Counted from the stretch's first letter, positions 42,951 to 53,113 are shown. The stretch is DNA of 64,000 nt from Parapedobacter pyrenivorans (GCF_014636865.1 NZ_BMER01000001.1:1-64000); one strand, 5' to 3'. Made by a program: numbers and translations. The notes: a model not told the origin generated them from the sequence alone.

Positions 42951-45900
42951 TTAAAACTTCAAATTGATAGAAAACCCTAGGTAACGTGCCGAGGGGTCCT
43001 GCAGATCGTTGTCATTGCCGTAATCCGGATCTATGTATGGTATTTTCTTCCACATCAGCAGGTTATACCCATACAAGGTAACGACCGCATTTTTTGCATG
43101 ACCTATTTTCATCAGTTTAGCCACATCGTAACCTATCGACAACCGGCGCAGTTTAAAATAAGAACGATCATAAGTATTGGCAAACTGCTTGCTTTCCGCT
43201 TCAGTTACCTGTGCTTGGTAGGGGTAAATTTGGCTCCATGTCTGCCAGTTGACAGCCGTTACATTGGACGTATAGGTGCGTGTATCGGAAAGGATGTTTC
43301 CATCTACATCTCGTTGGAGTTCACCGCCGGTGACAACCACCCCGGTAGGGACGTATACCGGGTGACCTGCCGCATATTCGGCATCACGATATTCCACCGA
43401 CTTGGGATGCTTGCCCCCCCACCACATCTTTTCAATAGTCATTGAACGCATAACCCCACCCCAAGCACCATCGATATCGAGGTTGACCATGAACCCTTTT
43501 ACGTTGAATCTATTTTGAAATCCCAAACGCCAATCCGGCTCTAGGTTGCCGATGTAGGTAGGGTACGGATCTCTTATGGGAAGTCCACTATTGGGATCCA
43601 AGATCAGTTTGCCGTCGCTGCTTTTTTGCCAAACCGTGGCGTAGTAGCTATCTGCCCGGTCGCCTACACGCAGTTCGCCGAACTTTGCCTGATTACCATA
43701 GATTTCATCGATTCTCTTGGCATAGTGATTCCAATTGATACTCATATCCCACGAGAAATCCTTTCCGACAATAGGTTTTGCGGCTGCCATCACTTCGTAA
43801 CCATTGGTAAGGTAGACATTGCCATTCACCTTCCGCGAAGAGAAACCAGAGGCTTCCGAGATATTGAGGTCAATGATCTGGTTTTCATCCTTAATGTGGT
43901 AGTACGTAAAATCAACTGAAAACCGGTTGTTGGCAAAAGCGGTGGACACCCCCGCTTCATATGAAGTAGACTTGTCGGGCTGGATGGCCGGGTTTACAAT
44001 GCCTGCTGGATAAGTAACAGAAGGTATTGAACCATAGGTGACACTTTTGTTATATGAGGAATAAATGCTGTAAGGATCCAGATCGCTGGACACCTGTGCC
44101 CAGGACGCATAAAGCCGTAAGAAGTCAAACGCTTTGGGTAACTTTAAGTAATCGGAGACCACCGTACTCATCGACACAGCAGGATAGAAATAGGAATTGC
44201 CGCCTTGGGGCAAAGTAGATGACCAGTCGTTTCGTGCAGAAAAATTGAGATACAATGCATTGAAGATGTCCAGATTGGCGCTTCCATAAACACTTCGGAT
44301 GGCTTTCTCTTGAAAGTAATTGGTTGCCTGTACCGGTCCCTGGGTATTGTTAAGGCTATACACGAAAGGCACGATAAGGCCATCGCTCGACTCGTAGTCT
44401 TCGCGATAGGTGCGATGGAAAGAGGACGCCCCGACATTGAGTGTGAGATCAAGCTGCGATGCCAGGGATTGGTTGTAGGTAGCCAGCACGTCTGCATCGA
44501 TATTGAGTTGCGCCTTATTCCACAACTTGTAATCGCCGTTTCGTGAGTCTCCGTAGTTCATGTAAGACTTTGGGCTTTGCATATCCTCAAAGGTCCTATT
44601 TTCGCGCATCGAAGCACGCCCCTGCAAATTCAGGTTGGGCAATATTTTCCAGTTGAGCTGGGTTTGCCCGTGCATCACATTTCGATCTTGTTTCTGCTGC
44701 AACTCCAAAGCGGCAAAATAGGGATTGTTGTACCAAGCGTAATTGTAGTTTGCCTGGCGGTACCCTTCCTGTCCCGGCACATAGCGGTGTTCACGCAGGT
44801 CTTTTCCGTTCACATCGTCACCCATCCAGATGAGGATGGTGTACATGTGGTTTTTGGGGCCGTATCCGTACCTCGGATAATTCGGGGAATACACTTTATT
44901 GTATGACAGCGATGCATCCAACTGGAGGTTGTCTGCAAGGAAAAACGATGCATTAAGTTTGGCGCCGCCGGTGTTGAGCGACGTATTGGGTACTTGGCCT
45001 TTTTGGTATGCGTAGTTCCCGGATGCATAAAAACTGGCTCGCTTGCCCTTATAGGCCATGGATAGTGAATTGTTAGTCACGATGCCTGTACTTAAGAAAT
45101 CGCCCAGGTTGTCATAGCGGACCCAATCAGTGGGAACCCGCTCATAACGGGATTTGTCGTCATAAATGGTACCGGACACATCACCCCACCAAGGAATCAC
45201 TTCATCAGTCTGCTTGTCGCGTATGGGGCTGTTCCACTGGGGCACTTTTACCCCTGTACCGAATTTTGGGCCCCATATCATATCCCCGTCAGAAATTCCT
45301 CCATCGGCCCCATCCCAGAATTCGTATTGGCCGTTCGAACCGTTTCCGTATTGCGTCTGCGTTTCAGGGTATACCGTAAACCCAGCTGTAAATAGGTTAT
45401 TCGTACCCACGTTTACCTCCAGGATTTCTTCTTTGGCTCGCTTACTGGTGATAAGAATTGCTCCGTTTTTGCCCCGCGAACCGTACAGTGCCGATGCGGT
45501 AGTTCCCTTCAACACGTTAATGTTTTCGATATCTTCGCTGGAAATATCATAGAAATCGGTTTCAACAGGTACGCCATCCAGTACAATCAATGGCTTATTG
45601 CCGCGTAATGTCAGCGAGGGCGTCTGAAATAATCCCGTAGGATTGGCAACGGTAAGCCCAGCTACCTGTCCTGACAAGGCACTCCCTAAATTGGTTGTTT
45701 TGGATTGTGACAACACTTCGGGATTCACCTCTTGTGTGGCATAGCCTATTTTCCGTTTTTGTTGTCTGATACCGATTGCGGTTACCACCACTTCCTCTAA
45801 GGCAGAGGCGTCCGCTTTCAGCAGCACATCAATGGTTGTCCTGCCGTTTACGGGCTCCTCCTGGGTTACGTAACCCAGCATGGAAAACACAAGAATGGCA

Positions 45901-46388
45901 TCTGCATGTGTAACCAATTGATATCGGCCATCTGCCGCTGTGGCTGCGCCGCTTACGTTCTCTTTTTCCGAAACTGAAACCCCTTGCAATGGATTACCCA
46001 ACGAATCGCGCACCATTCCTGAAACACGTGTCTGTACCCTAGGCCTTTCCGTGAGAATAATGGTACCATTCACTTCCTTGTAACCGATACCCACCGGGTA
46101 CAATAAATTGCTAAGTACGGTGGAAAGCGGCGCGTCCATAAATACTTTCTCCGTTATTTGATTCACTTCAAGCTGGAATTTTTGCGGATCATAAGCGAAC
46201 TTGACTTGATAGTCTATCTTCAACGCATTTAACGCCGTGGCTAGATTCCCCTTTTGTAAGGTAATGGTAACTCGTTGATCCAACACGTCGGTTTGCCCCG
46301 ACGCAAGTGCCGATCCGGCCAAAAGCCCCCACAAAATCGCAAAAATGTAATATTTGCCTAACAATGGCTGATATCGAATAAATTTCAT
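42951..46388 (-). CDS. SusC-like TonB-dependent transporter with STN signalling domain
   Basis: 1145 residues. After the signal peptide (to ~32) an STN domain is present (VTITLQKGNLATALNALK ... VFMDAPLSTVLSNLL, ~40-110), followed by a carboxypeptidase-regulatory-like domain (VSGMVRDSLGNPLQGVSVSE), the plug (EEVVVTAIGIRQQKRKIGYA ... VLDGVPVETDFYDISSEDI) and a barrel. STN domains contact FecR anti-sigma factors, and the FecR and ECF sigma genes lie directly upstream, so transport is tied to transcription. 33 bp from SusD. Confidence 0.92.
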   Translation of the reverse strand: MKFIRYQPLLGKYYIFAILWGLLAGSALASGQTDVLDQRVTITLQKGNLATALNALKIDYQVKFAYDPQKFQLEVNQITEKVFMDAPLSTVLSNLLYPVGIGYKEVNGTIILTERPRVQTRVSGMVRDSLGNPLQGVSVSEKENVSGAATAADGRYQLVTHADAILVFSMLGYVTQEEPVNGRTTIDVLLKADASALEEVVVTAIGIRQQKRKIGYATQEVNPEVLSQSKTTNLGSALSGQVAGLTVANPTGLFQTPSLTLRGNKPLIVLDGVPVETDFYDISSEDIENINVLKGTTASALYGSRGKNGAILITSKRAKEEILEVNVGTNNLFTAGFTVYPETQTQYGNGSNGQYEFWDGADGGISDGDMIWGPKFGTGVKVPQWNSPIRDKQTDEVIPWWGDVSGTIYDDKSRYERVPTDWVRYDNLGDFLSTGIVTNNSLSMAYKGKRASFYASGNYAYQKGQVPNTSLNTGGAKLNASFFLADNLQLDASLSYNKVYSPNYPRYGYGPKNHMYTILIWMGDDVNGKDLREHRYVPGQEGYRQANYNYAWYNNPYFAALELQQKQDRNVMHGQTQLNWKILPNLNLQGRASMRENRTFEDMQSPKSYMNYGDSRNGDYKLWNKAQLNIDADVLATYNQSLASQLDLTLNVGASSFHRTYREDYESSDGLIVPFVYSLNNTQGPVQATNYFQEKAIRSVYGSANLDIFNALYLNFSARNDWSSTLPQGGNSYFYPAVSMSTVVSDYLKLPKAFDFLRLYASWAQVSSDLDPYSIYSSYNKSVTYGSIPSVTYPAGIVNPAIQPDKSTSYEAGVSTAFANNRFSVDFTYYHIKDENQIIDLNISEASGFSSRKVNGNVYLTNGYEVMAAAKPIVGKDFSWDMSINWNHYAKRIDEIYGNQAKFGELRVGDRADSYYATVWQKSSDGKLILDPNSGLPIRDPYPTYIGNLEPDWRLGFQNRFNVKGFMVNLDIDGAWGGVMRSMTIEKMWWGGKHPKSVEYRDAEYAAGHPVYVPTGVVVTGGELQRDVDGNILSDTRTYTSNVTAVNWQTWSQIYPYQAQVTEAESKQFANTYDRSYFKLRRLSIGYDVAKLMKIGHAKNAVVTLYGYNLLMWKKIPYIDPDYGNDNDLQDPSARYLGFSINLKF

Positions 46389-46478
46389 ATATTTTTGTCA
46401 GTTAATAAGTACTATTTCATTTTTTGGGAGCCGTTGTCACCGTCAATGATAATGGCTCCTGTTTTGATGATGGGTCAT

Positions 46479-47417
46479 TTATTTATATAAGGTTGCCGTT
46501 CCATCTACCTCCTTTCTTAATTTAAGTTCATGAATGGCGCATACCACTTCTAGTGTCTGCTTCGATGTGGCTGCGCGTTCCAATTCCATCGTAAACCGAA
46601 GTTCCGAGACCAGTGGGCTTCCCGCTTCGATAACTATCCCATAAAAATCAATAAGGGCTTTTCTCAGTTCAGTGAAGCTTGCATTCTCCAATGCAAGCTT
46701 ATCCATCTGCCAAATGGCTATCCGATCCGTGGGATGGTGGTACTTATAGGCGACCGCTTTTGCACGGTCGTACTGGAGTTGTGTACCTTTGGTCAACACG
46801 CCCAACGGTTGGCCCCCGCGATGGACCGCCACTTTACCCTTGCGTACACCCACCTCCAAAACCTGTTGCTGCACATGCACGTTGAACGCAGTGCCCAACA
46901 CTTTTACTTCCAGATCATCCCAATACACCAATAAAGGCACACGCTTATTTGGCGTCACTTCCAAAAACACCTCGCCTTTTTGTAACCAGATTTCTCGCTT
47001 TTTCTTTCCGTAGCTTTGAGGCAGATAGCGTATCTCGGTGCCCGCATTAAGCCATAACTGTGTACTATCCGCTAAGTAAAGCATCCGTCGCTCATTCACC
47101 CCTGTGGACACAACGGTATAGACCATGCGGACTGATTGCTGAAAAACGAAAAGGTACGTGCTTATCCCAATGCCAGCGATCAAACATGCCGCCGCTCCCC
47201 ACCGCCATAAGCGGTAGGTTCGACGACGCGCGTTTAACGAGCGAGTGATCTCCTGTGCAATGTATTCCTTCACGTCGTCGACGGGCTCAGGAACAACATC
47301 CTGTCGCTCTGGAACATCAAATGCCGCATACCAAGCTTCTACCCAGACCTTTTCATCTGGTGAAGCCGTGCCCCGTAGGTATCTCCTAAAAATTTCCCGT
47401 TGCTTCCTGATATCCAA
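46479..47417 (-). CDS. FecR-type anti-sigma factor
   Basis: 312 residues. Cytoplasmic N-terminal helices (IRKQREIFRRYLRGTASPDE) bind the sigma factor; a membrane helix is at ~77-93 (GAAACLIAGIGISTYLFV); then the periplasmic FecR domain (~105-215, WLNAGTEIRYLP ... VFLEVTPNKRVPL ... VLGTAFNVHV) and a C-terminal DUF4974 domain (ASFTELRKALIDFYGI). It passes the signal from the STN domain of the neighbouring SusC. Confidence 0.9.
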   Translation of the reverse strand: MDIRKQREIFRRYLRGTASPDEKVWVEAWYAAFDVPERQDVVPEPVDDVKEYIAQEITRSLNARRRTYRLWRWGAAACLIAGIGISTYLFVFQQSVRMVYTVVSTGVNERRMLYLADSTQLWLNAGTEIRYLPQSYGKKKREIWLQKGEVFLEVTPNKRVPLLVYWDDLEVKVLGTAFNVHVQQQVLEVGVRKGKVAVHRGGQPLGVLTKGTQLQYDRAKAVAYKYHHPTDRIAIWQMDKLALENASFTELRKALIDFYGIVIEAGSPLVSELRFTMELERAATSKQTLEVVCAIHELKLRKEVDGTATLYK

Positions 47418-47487
47418 TTTAGATGCCCCTTTATTGGTATATCAGGTATGGTGCAGATTTGTACTTATAATTTTTGTTAAACTTTAA

Positions 47488-48075
47488 TTAAATAAAGTGG
47501 TGGAAATCGGCGAGACTGAAAAGACTTAGGGATATTACTGCGGGATAGTCATGCAGAAATCGCCTAACGATCGCCTTCGCATCAGTCAGGTAATTTTTGA
47601 CGGTCTGCAGCGACAAAGATAACTGTTTGGCGATTTCCTGGGGCGAATACCCCTCTGTATAACTGAGTCTGAAAACCTCCTGAATCCTTCTCGGCATATG
47701 GTCTATCGCCTGATCAATCAGGTTTTCGAGTTCACCCGCAGCTATCGTACTGTCAGCCCTTTGCGACTGCAGGAGTTCAACTTGCTTCAGCCGTTCATTG
47801 GCATATCGTATGCGAACCTCATCAGCTTGAATGTAATTTATAACCCGATATCTAAGCGCTGCATACAGGTAATTCTCCCAATTGATCGTATGTGGGAGCT
47901 GGTCTTTTCTTATCCAGATCGTAATGAAAAGTTCTTGGATTAAATCCTTGGCATCATCCGCATTGGCGATGCGTTTCAGCAAAGATTGATATAAGGCTTC
48001 CCAATATCGGTTATACAATTCGGTGAATGCTTCGATATCGCCGGTTCTTAACCTTTCCAACAACTGACCATCCAT
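47488..48075 (-). CDS. ECF sigma factor (FecI-like)
   Basis: 195 residues. Region 2 is LYNRYWEALYQSLLKRI..ADDAKDLIQELFITIWIRKDQL and region 4 is YTEGYSPQEIAKQLSLSLQTVKNYLTDA. It should direct RNA polymerase to the SusCD-phospholipase genes when released by FecR. The gene order sigma, FecR, SusC, SusD, enzyme is the classic Bacteroidota arrangement. A -7-like TACCTTTG (complement of 48098-48105) lies 22 bp upstream of the start; no clear -33. Confidence 0.9.
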   Translation of the reverse strand: MDGQLLERLRTGDIEAFTELYNRYWEALYQSLLKRIANADDAKDLIQELFITIWIRKDQLPHTINWENYLYAALRYRVINYIQADEVRIRYANERLKQVELLQSQRADSTIAAGELENLIDQAIDHMPRRIQEVFRLSYTEGYSPQEIAKQLSLSLQTVKNYLTDAKAIVRRFLHDYPAVISLSLFSLADFHHFI

Positions 48076-48233
48076 GATTGCATCCTATTTTTCATCCCAA
48101 AGGTAATGGGATACTATTAACTTAGGGTTAAATTTCAGCTATCGATAAGCTGTTTGCTTTTATACTTCTAATGGATATCCCATACTTGGTAGGGCATCGC
48201 TACTCGTTCATTATGATGAAAAACCTTAGTCAT

Positions 48234-48647
48234 TTAGTTTACGAAGCTAATATAGAGAAAAGAGCTAATACAGAGAAAAGATAGCAATCCCCTAAATTCA
48301 TCCAATGGCCGCTCCTTTAATGGATTTCCGCCGTCAATAAATAGCTTCCCAGTATTCGTCAGTGCCCTGGCAATTTTCAGCAAGGATAGCTTTTCGATTT
48401 CCGGATGCCGCCCATCCAGGGCCCCAACCCTTACAGCAATTGCTATATCAAAGCGTTGTTCATTGGACCCTAAATCAAATTCTGCTATGGCAACTTGCCG
48501 ATAGGAGAGATTTCCGGTTTCTAATTCGGCCTGTGAACTCGATATGGCCTGTTGAATGGCCTTTGGAGATCGGTGAACCCTTATTCCATTTGCCAATGGC
48601 AATGCATTAACAATATCAGCAAGTCTTTTCGATAGTTGACCTTCCAT
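48234..48647 (-). pseudogene. class I methyltransferase remnant lacking SAM motif I
   Basis: 137 codons, open throughout, but the N-terminal LADIVNALPLANGIRV runs directly into HRSPKAIQQAISSSQAELET. In related SAM-dependent methyltransferases these are separated by about 25-30 residues containing the glycine-rich motif I (E/DxGxGxG) and its following helix. The later parts are well kept: QVAIAEFDLGSNEQRFDIAI, AVRVGALDGRHPEIEK and LTNTGKLFIDGGNPLKE. The protein cannot bind SAM normally. An in-frame deletion of the cofactor loop is the simplest reading, and the frame has otherwise not decayed. Confidence 0.65.
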
Positions 48648-48720
48648 TGGTTATATTGGTTATAGCGATAAAGATAGTAAAAAAAGAAATCTGCTACCGG
48701 AAAGATAACAAGAATCCGTT

Positions 48721-48762
48721 CCGAACACTACCCTTCAAAACCGAACACTTAATGTTCGGTTT
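48721..48762. promoter_or_regulatory. operator-like inverted repeat before the AraC-permease fusion
   Basis: AAACCGAACA (48738-48747) and TGTTCGGTTT (48753-48762) form a perfect 10-bp inverted repeat with a 5-bp centre. CCGAACACT occurs again 20 bp upstream (48721-48729), giving a direct repeat two turns away. It lies about 90 bp before the fusion gene. Candidate binding site for that gene's own AraC domain. Confidence 0.6.
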
Positions 48763-48850
48763 CGTTACAATGATTGGTATGAATAAAACAATAATTTAAT
48801 ATATATCAAGGACTTAATAATTTGGAACAACGATTGAAGTAAGAAACCAC

Positions 48851-51800
48851 TTGAAAACATATAGCTTCTATATCACCCCCTACGACTTGGCCTTTTTGGG
48901 CGTGATATTTATTGGATTTTCTTTTGCGTTGCAGTTGGGATTTGCCAAAAGAATCAACCAAGCTGCAAACCGCCTTTTGAGCCTAGCGTTGACTACGGTG
49001 ATACTTTGGCTGCTTTGGCTATTGGGCAGAAACATCGGTCTGGAAGCCCATTTATCTCAGTGGAGCTGGCTACCGCTGCAATTTTCGCTCGCGTTGGGCC
49101 CGCTGATCTTTTTTTACGTTCGAAAAATAACCCGTCCTAAAAACCCATTTCACATGAGGGATCTCCTGCATTTCTGCCCATTATTGCTCGAACAGGCGGT
49201 CTTGGCATTGGAGATAAAGGAGAGCAGCCAAACAGGGGTGGCCACTTATGATACGCTCACTTTTCATCAGCTGAACCCTATATTGCAATTGCTCGCATTC
49301 GTATCGGTCAGTGCATACCTATATGCATGTCATAGGCTGGTGGAAAGCTTTTACAGGGGACTGAAATTTAATGGGGGCGACCGGCACCGGTATGAATTGC
49401 GGTGGCTGCACGATTTAATTACAGGGTTCGCCTTATTATGGCTTTTGTGGATCCCCTTCACCGCTGTCGACTATTTTTATTACGACTACCAATTAAGCAT
49501 CCATGCTTATTATCCACTATATCTTCTTTTAGCGGTAATGAGTATCCGGATGGCGGCTTTGGCCTTATTAAGGCAGGAAATTGGCGTACCTGTGGATGCC
49601 CCTTCGTTCTTAAAACCTTTGCCACCGATGGAATTGAAGCACAAAGGCATTTGGCTGAAAAAAGTTACCAAAACCAATAGCTATTACAAAGATCCCGAAC
49701 TTAGTCTGAGCTCGCTGGCCGAAAAGCTTGCGTTGACGCCACATGAGTTATCCCGGATTGTCAATACCGTGCTCAAAAAAAGCTTCAACGATTTCATCAA
49801 TGAATATCGCATCGCTGATGTAGTTCAGAAAATGCAGGACCCCACCTATGATCACCTAACCCTGCTGGGCATTGCATATGAATCGGGATTTAATTCTAAA
49901 ACCACCTTTAACCGCGCGTTTAAGCAAATGACCGGAAAAAGCCCCCTAGCATATAAAAACGACCTTAAAAAAGAGAGCCCATCTTATAACTTGGAACGCC
50001 AGAACCGGTTTGCGGCTGTAATTTCGAATCCTGAAACCACCCCGAAGTGGTATCCGGAGAAATCAAACCGCAATTTTATGTTTAAAAACTATTTTAAAAT
50101 AGCCCGGCGCAACCTACTACGCAATAAAGGCTATGCCGCTATGAATATCACCGGATTGGCGGTCGGTATTGCCATTTGTATGATGATCTTTATCATTATA
50201 CAATTTCATACGAGCTTCGATGATTTTCATACGAAAAAAGATCGCATCTATCGTGTGCTAACCGAATATCATCCGTCAGATGCTACAGCCATTTCTTATG
50301 GAAAGGGTATTCCGTTTCCGCTGCCTACTGGATTGGAAACAGCTTTTCCGCAAATAGAACAGGTAGCACCGATTTATGCAAGCCATAACGATCAATTGCA
50401 GGTATTAGATGCCAATGGTACCCCGGTAAAGAACTTCAAAGAGCAGAGCGGCGTATTTTATACATCGCCTTCGTTCTTCGACATCGTCGACTTTCCGTTG
50501 CTCGCAGGCTCTCATGCCTCCTTGAGCGATCCGAACAATGTATTGGTTACAAAAGAAATTGCAGAAAAGTATTTCGGCGATTGGAAGGCCGCTATAGGTA
50601 AAACCCTAAAACTAACGGGATCCTATCGCATCGGTGCAGGGTTGTTTCAATCTCCGCCAATTGCGTTGAAAGTTTCAGGCATTCTTGCCAATGTACCGGC
50701 AAATACAGACTTTCAGTTGAAAATCGTAATTGCCTTCGGAACGGATTTTACAGGAGATAAGAAATACGGACTACAAATCCCTGATTGGAATGCAACAGCA
50801 CCTGAATTTGGTTGCTATGTTTTATTGCCCCCGAATATCGATGTTGAAGACTTTAATCAGCAACTGGATGCTTACGCACGAAAGGTGCAATCGCCTGACC
50901 TGAAGGATCGTTATGTACTACAGGCACTAAGTGAGGTTCATTACGACACGAAAACAGGTAATTACAGCAATAAAACCGTCAGCCGTGAGCTGATCGGCGT
51001 ATTGTGGTTAATTGCAGCATTCATGCTGCTAATTGCCTGCGTGAACTTTATCAACCTCTCCACAGCACAGGCGATTAACCGTACAAAGGAAGTCGGTGTA
51101 AGAAAAGTTTTGGGGAGTAATAAACCTCAATTGCAGATCCAATTCCTTGTTGAAACATTCTTGATTGTTGCCTGTGCTGTTGTGCTTGCTGCAGCTATTA
51201 CCATGCTTGCCCTGCCCGCTATCAATCAACATTTAGCACTTTCACTTTCATTCAATATACTGGGCAATCCTGCCCTTATCTTATTCCTTTTGACGGCAAC
51301 GCTCGTGGTAACCGCACTCGCCGGCCTTTATCCTGCGCTGGTTTTATCACGCTTCAATCCTATTCACGCCTTCCAGCATAAACCTACAGCAAATACGACA
51401 AAGGGGATTTCATTAAGAAGAGCATTGGTCGTGTTTCAATTTATCATTGCACAAGCATTGATCATCGGCACATTGGTCATTGTAAAGCAAATGAATTATT
51501 TGATGAGCCGACCCTTAGGGTTCGACAAAGACGCCCTAGTAAACGTTCCTTTCCGTCCGGATAATACCGGCACCGATCTAACGGATTATTTAAGGCAACA
51601 ACTATTGTCGGTAAACGGTGTGAAGGCAGTAAGCTTCAGCTCCAATACACCTATTGAAAATGATAATGATCTATGGACTGAGCTCAAATTTGACCATGCA
51701 ATAAAAGAAGCAGATTTCCAAGCTATTGCCAAATTCGCCGACAATGGTTATGTGGAGGCCTATAAACTACAATTGGTAGCCGGAAGGAATTTGCAAGCCT

Positions 51801-52540
51801 CCGGTATGACCAGAGAATTCTTGGTGAATGAATCGCTTGTAAAAAATTTGGGATTAGAAAAGCCGGAAGATATATTGGGCAAGGAAATAAGCATGTTTGG
51901 TGACCTCATAACATGTCCTGTTGTTGGTGTGTTGAAGGATTTTAACGACAGGTCTTTTCACCACGACCTCGCACCGTTGCTTATTACCACAAACAGCACC
52001 ATGTACCGGCAAGCCGGAATAAAGCTAGCAACGACAAACATTTCTTCCACCATGCCAGCGATTAAAAAAATATGGGAGCAAACATTTCCGGATTATGTTT
52101 ATGAATACAAGTTTCTTGATGATAAAATTGAGAGCTTTTACAACCAGGAAAATCAGTTGGCAGCTTTGTATAAGATTTTTGCAGCCATCGCCATATTCCT
52201 TGGCTGTCTTGGCTTGTATGGTTTAGCCTCCTTTATGGCTGTGCAACGTATAAAAGAAGTGGGTATTCGTAAAGTATTGGGTGCTAGCACAGGCAATATC
52301 GTTTATTTGTTTTCAAAAGAATTTATCATACTCATTGCCATTGCCTTTGCGATTGCGTCGCCGCTAGCATGGATTTACATGCACCGATGGTTGCAAGATT
52401 ATGCTTATCGCATCACCATCAACTGGTGGCCATTTGCTATAGGCGGACTTACTACCATCCTTATTGCACTGGTAACGATAAGCTTCCAAGCAATAAAAGC
52501 AGCGATGGCAAAGCCGGTTAAGAGTCTGAGAAGTGAGTAA
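48851..52540 (+). CDS. fusion of membrane AraC-type regulator and MacB-like ABC permease
   Basis: 1229 residues from a TTG. Residues ~1-250 are seven-helix membrane sensor-like; ~285-375 are an AraC DNA-binding domain (LSLSSLAEKLALTPHELSRI, then LLGIAYESGFNSKTTFNRAFKQMTG). After a ~35-residue linker the permease begins at Met410 (MFKNYFKIARRNLLRNKGYA, ATG at 50078), which would be a normal start for a stand-alone protein. It has the MacB periplasmic domain and two FtsX regions (TKEVGVRKVLGSNKPQLQIQ and IKEVGIRKVLGASTGNIVYL). No ATPase gene is adjacent. Sensing, transcription control and transport in one chain is unusual; alternatively the permease is also made alone from 50078. Confidence 0.85.
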   Translation: MKTYSFYITPYDLAFLGVIFIGFSFALQLGFAKRINQAANRLLSLALTTVILWLLWLLGRNIGLEAHLSQWSWLPLQFSLALGPLIFFYVRKITRPKNPFHMRDLLHFCPLLLEQAVLALEIKESSQTGVATYDTLTFHQLNPILQLLAFVSVSAYLYACHRLVESFYRGLKFNGGDRHRYELRWLHDLITGFALLWLLWIPFTAVDYFYYDYQLSIHAYYPLYLLLAVMSIRMAALALLRQEIGVPVDAPSFLKPLPPMELKHKGIWLKKVTKTNSYYKDPELSLSSLAEKLALTPHELSRIVNTVLKKSFNDFINEYRIADVVQKMQDPTYDHLTLLGIAYESGFNSKTTFNRAFKQMTGKSPLAYKNDLKKESPSYNLERQNRFAAVISNPETTPKWYPEKSNRNFMFKNYFKIARRNLLRNKGYAAMNITGLAVGIAICMMIFIIIQFHTSFDDFHTKKDRIYRVLTEYHPSDATAISYGKGIPFPLPTGLETAFPQIEQVAPIYASHNDQLQVLDANGTPVKNFKEQSGVFYTSPSFFDIVDFPLLAGSHASLSDPNNVLVTKEIAEKYFGDWKAAIGKTLKLTGSYRIGAGLFQSPPIALKVSGILANVPANTDFQLKIVIAFGTDFTGDKKYGLQIPDWNATAPEFGCYVLLPPNIDVEDFNQQLDAYARKVQSPDLKDRYVLQALSEVHYDTKTGNYSNKTVSRELIGVLWLIAAFMLLIACVNFINLSTAQAINRTKEVGVRKVLGSNKPQLQIQFLVETFLIVACAVVLAAAITMLALPAINQHLALSLSFNILGNPALILFLLTATLVVTALAGLYPALVLSRFNPIHAFQHKPTANTTKGISLRRALVVFQFIIAQALIIGTLVIVKQMNYLMSRPLGFDKDALVNVPFRPDNTGTDLTDYLRQQLLSVNGVKAVSFSSNTPIENDNDLWTELKFDHAIKEADFQAIAKFADNGYVEAYKLQLVAGRNLQASGMTREFLVNESLVKNLGLEKPEDILGKEISMFGDLITCPVVGVLKDFNDRSFHHDLAPLLITTNSTMYRQAGIKLATTNISSTMPAIKKIWEQTFPDYVYEYKFLDDKIESFYNQENQLAALYKIFAAIAIFLGCLGLYGLASFMAVQRIKEVGIRKVLGASTGNIVYLFSKEFIILIAIAFAIASPLAWIYMHRWLQDYAYRITINWWPFAIGGLTTILIALVTISFQAIKAAMAKPVKSLRSE

Positions 52541-52591
52541 GCGCATTACCATGAATCATAATTGGCGAATTCCAATCTTTCCTGAAAACAA

Positions 52592-53113
52592 CTACGATTT
52601 GGAGAACGGCAAACTGGTAGGATAGCATTTCATTTTGATAGCTGTCCATATCAGATCGTTGTAAACCGTTTCACTTTGCTCATTTCGTACTTTACGAAAC
52701 CCGGCCTTTTCATAGCACCGGATAGCACCAACATTCCAATCAAAAACGTTGAGGCTAACCATCGAAGCATTCATCGCTGTAAAAGCGTAGTTAGCGAGTG
52801 TCTTAATGATTATTTCCCCAAACCCCTTTCCCCGAAATTTCTCTTCTCCAATCAAAACCCGACATAATCTCACCTCGCCATTTTTAGTATCTTAAGCTTC
52901 GCAATGGCCGATAACCTCCTCATGTTCGTTGACGACTTTAAATACGCTCCTATCGGCATCTGATAGGTATTGGTTCAATTGATCCCTCGTAAGCGGAAAT
53001 GAAAATATAGAGCCGGCAAATTGTATCAACAATTCCTCGTCCTTGACCCAACCGATCAACCGATCAAAGTCATCCGCAGTAAATGGCTGTAATTTTATTT
53101 TCGACGCAGTCAT
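52592..53113 (-). pseudogene. GNAT acetyltransferase interrupted by one in-frame stop
   Basis: The frame from 53113 reads MTASKIKLQPFTADDFDRLI ... VVNEHEEVIGHCEA, meets TAA at 52894-52892, then continues in the same frame as DTKNGEVRLCRVLIGEEKFR, GKGFGEIIIKTLANYAF and SLNVFDWNVGAIRCYEKAGF. The acetyl-CoA loop (R/Q-x-x-G-x-G/A: RGKGFG) lies after the stop. No frameshift is involved; one codon change would restore a full ~173-residue GNAT. Pseudogene is most likely, with a sequencing error possible. Confidence 0.75.
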
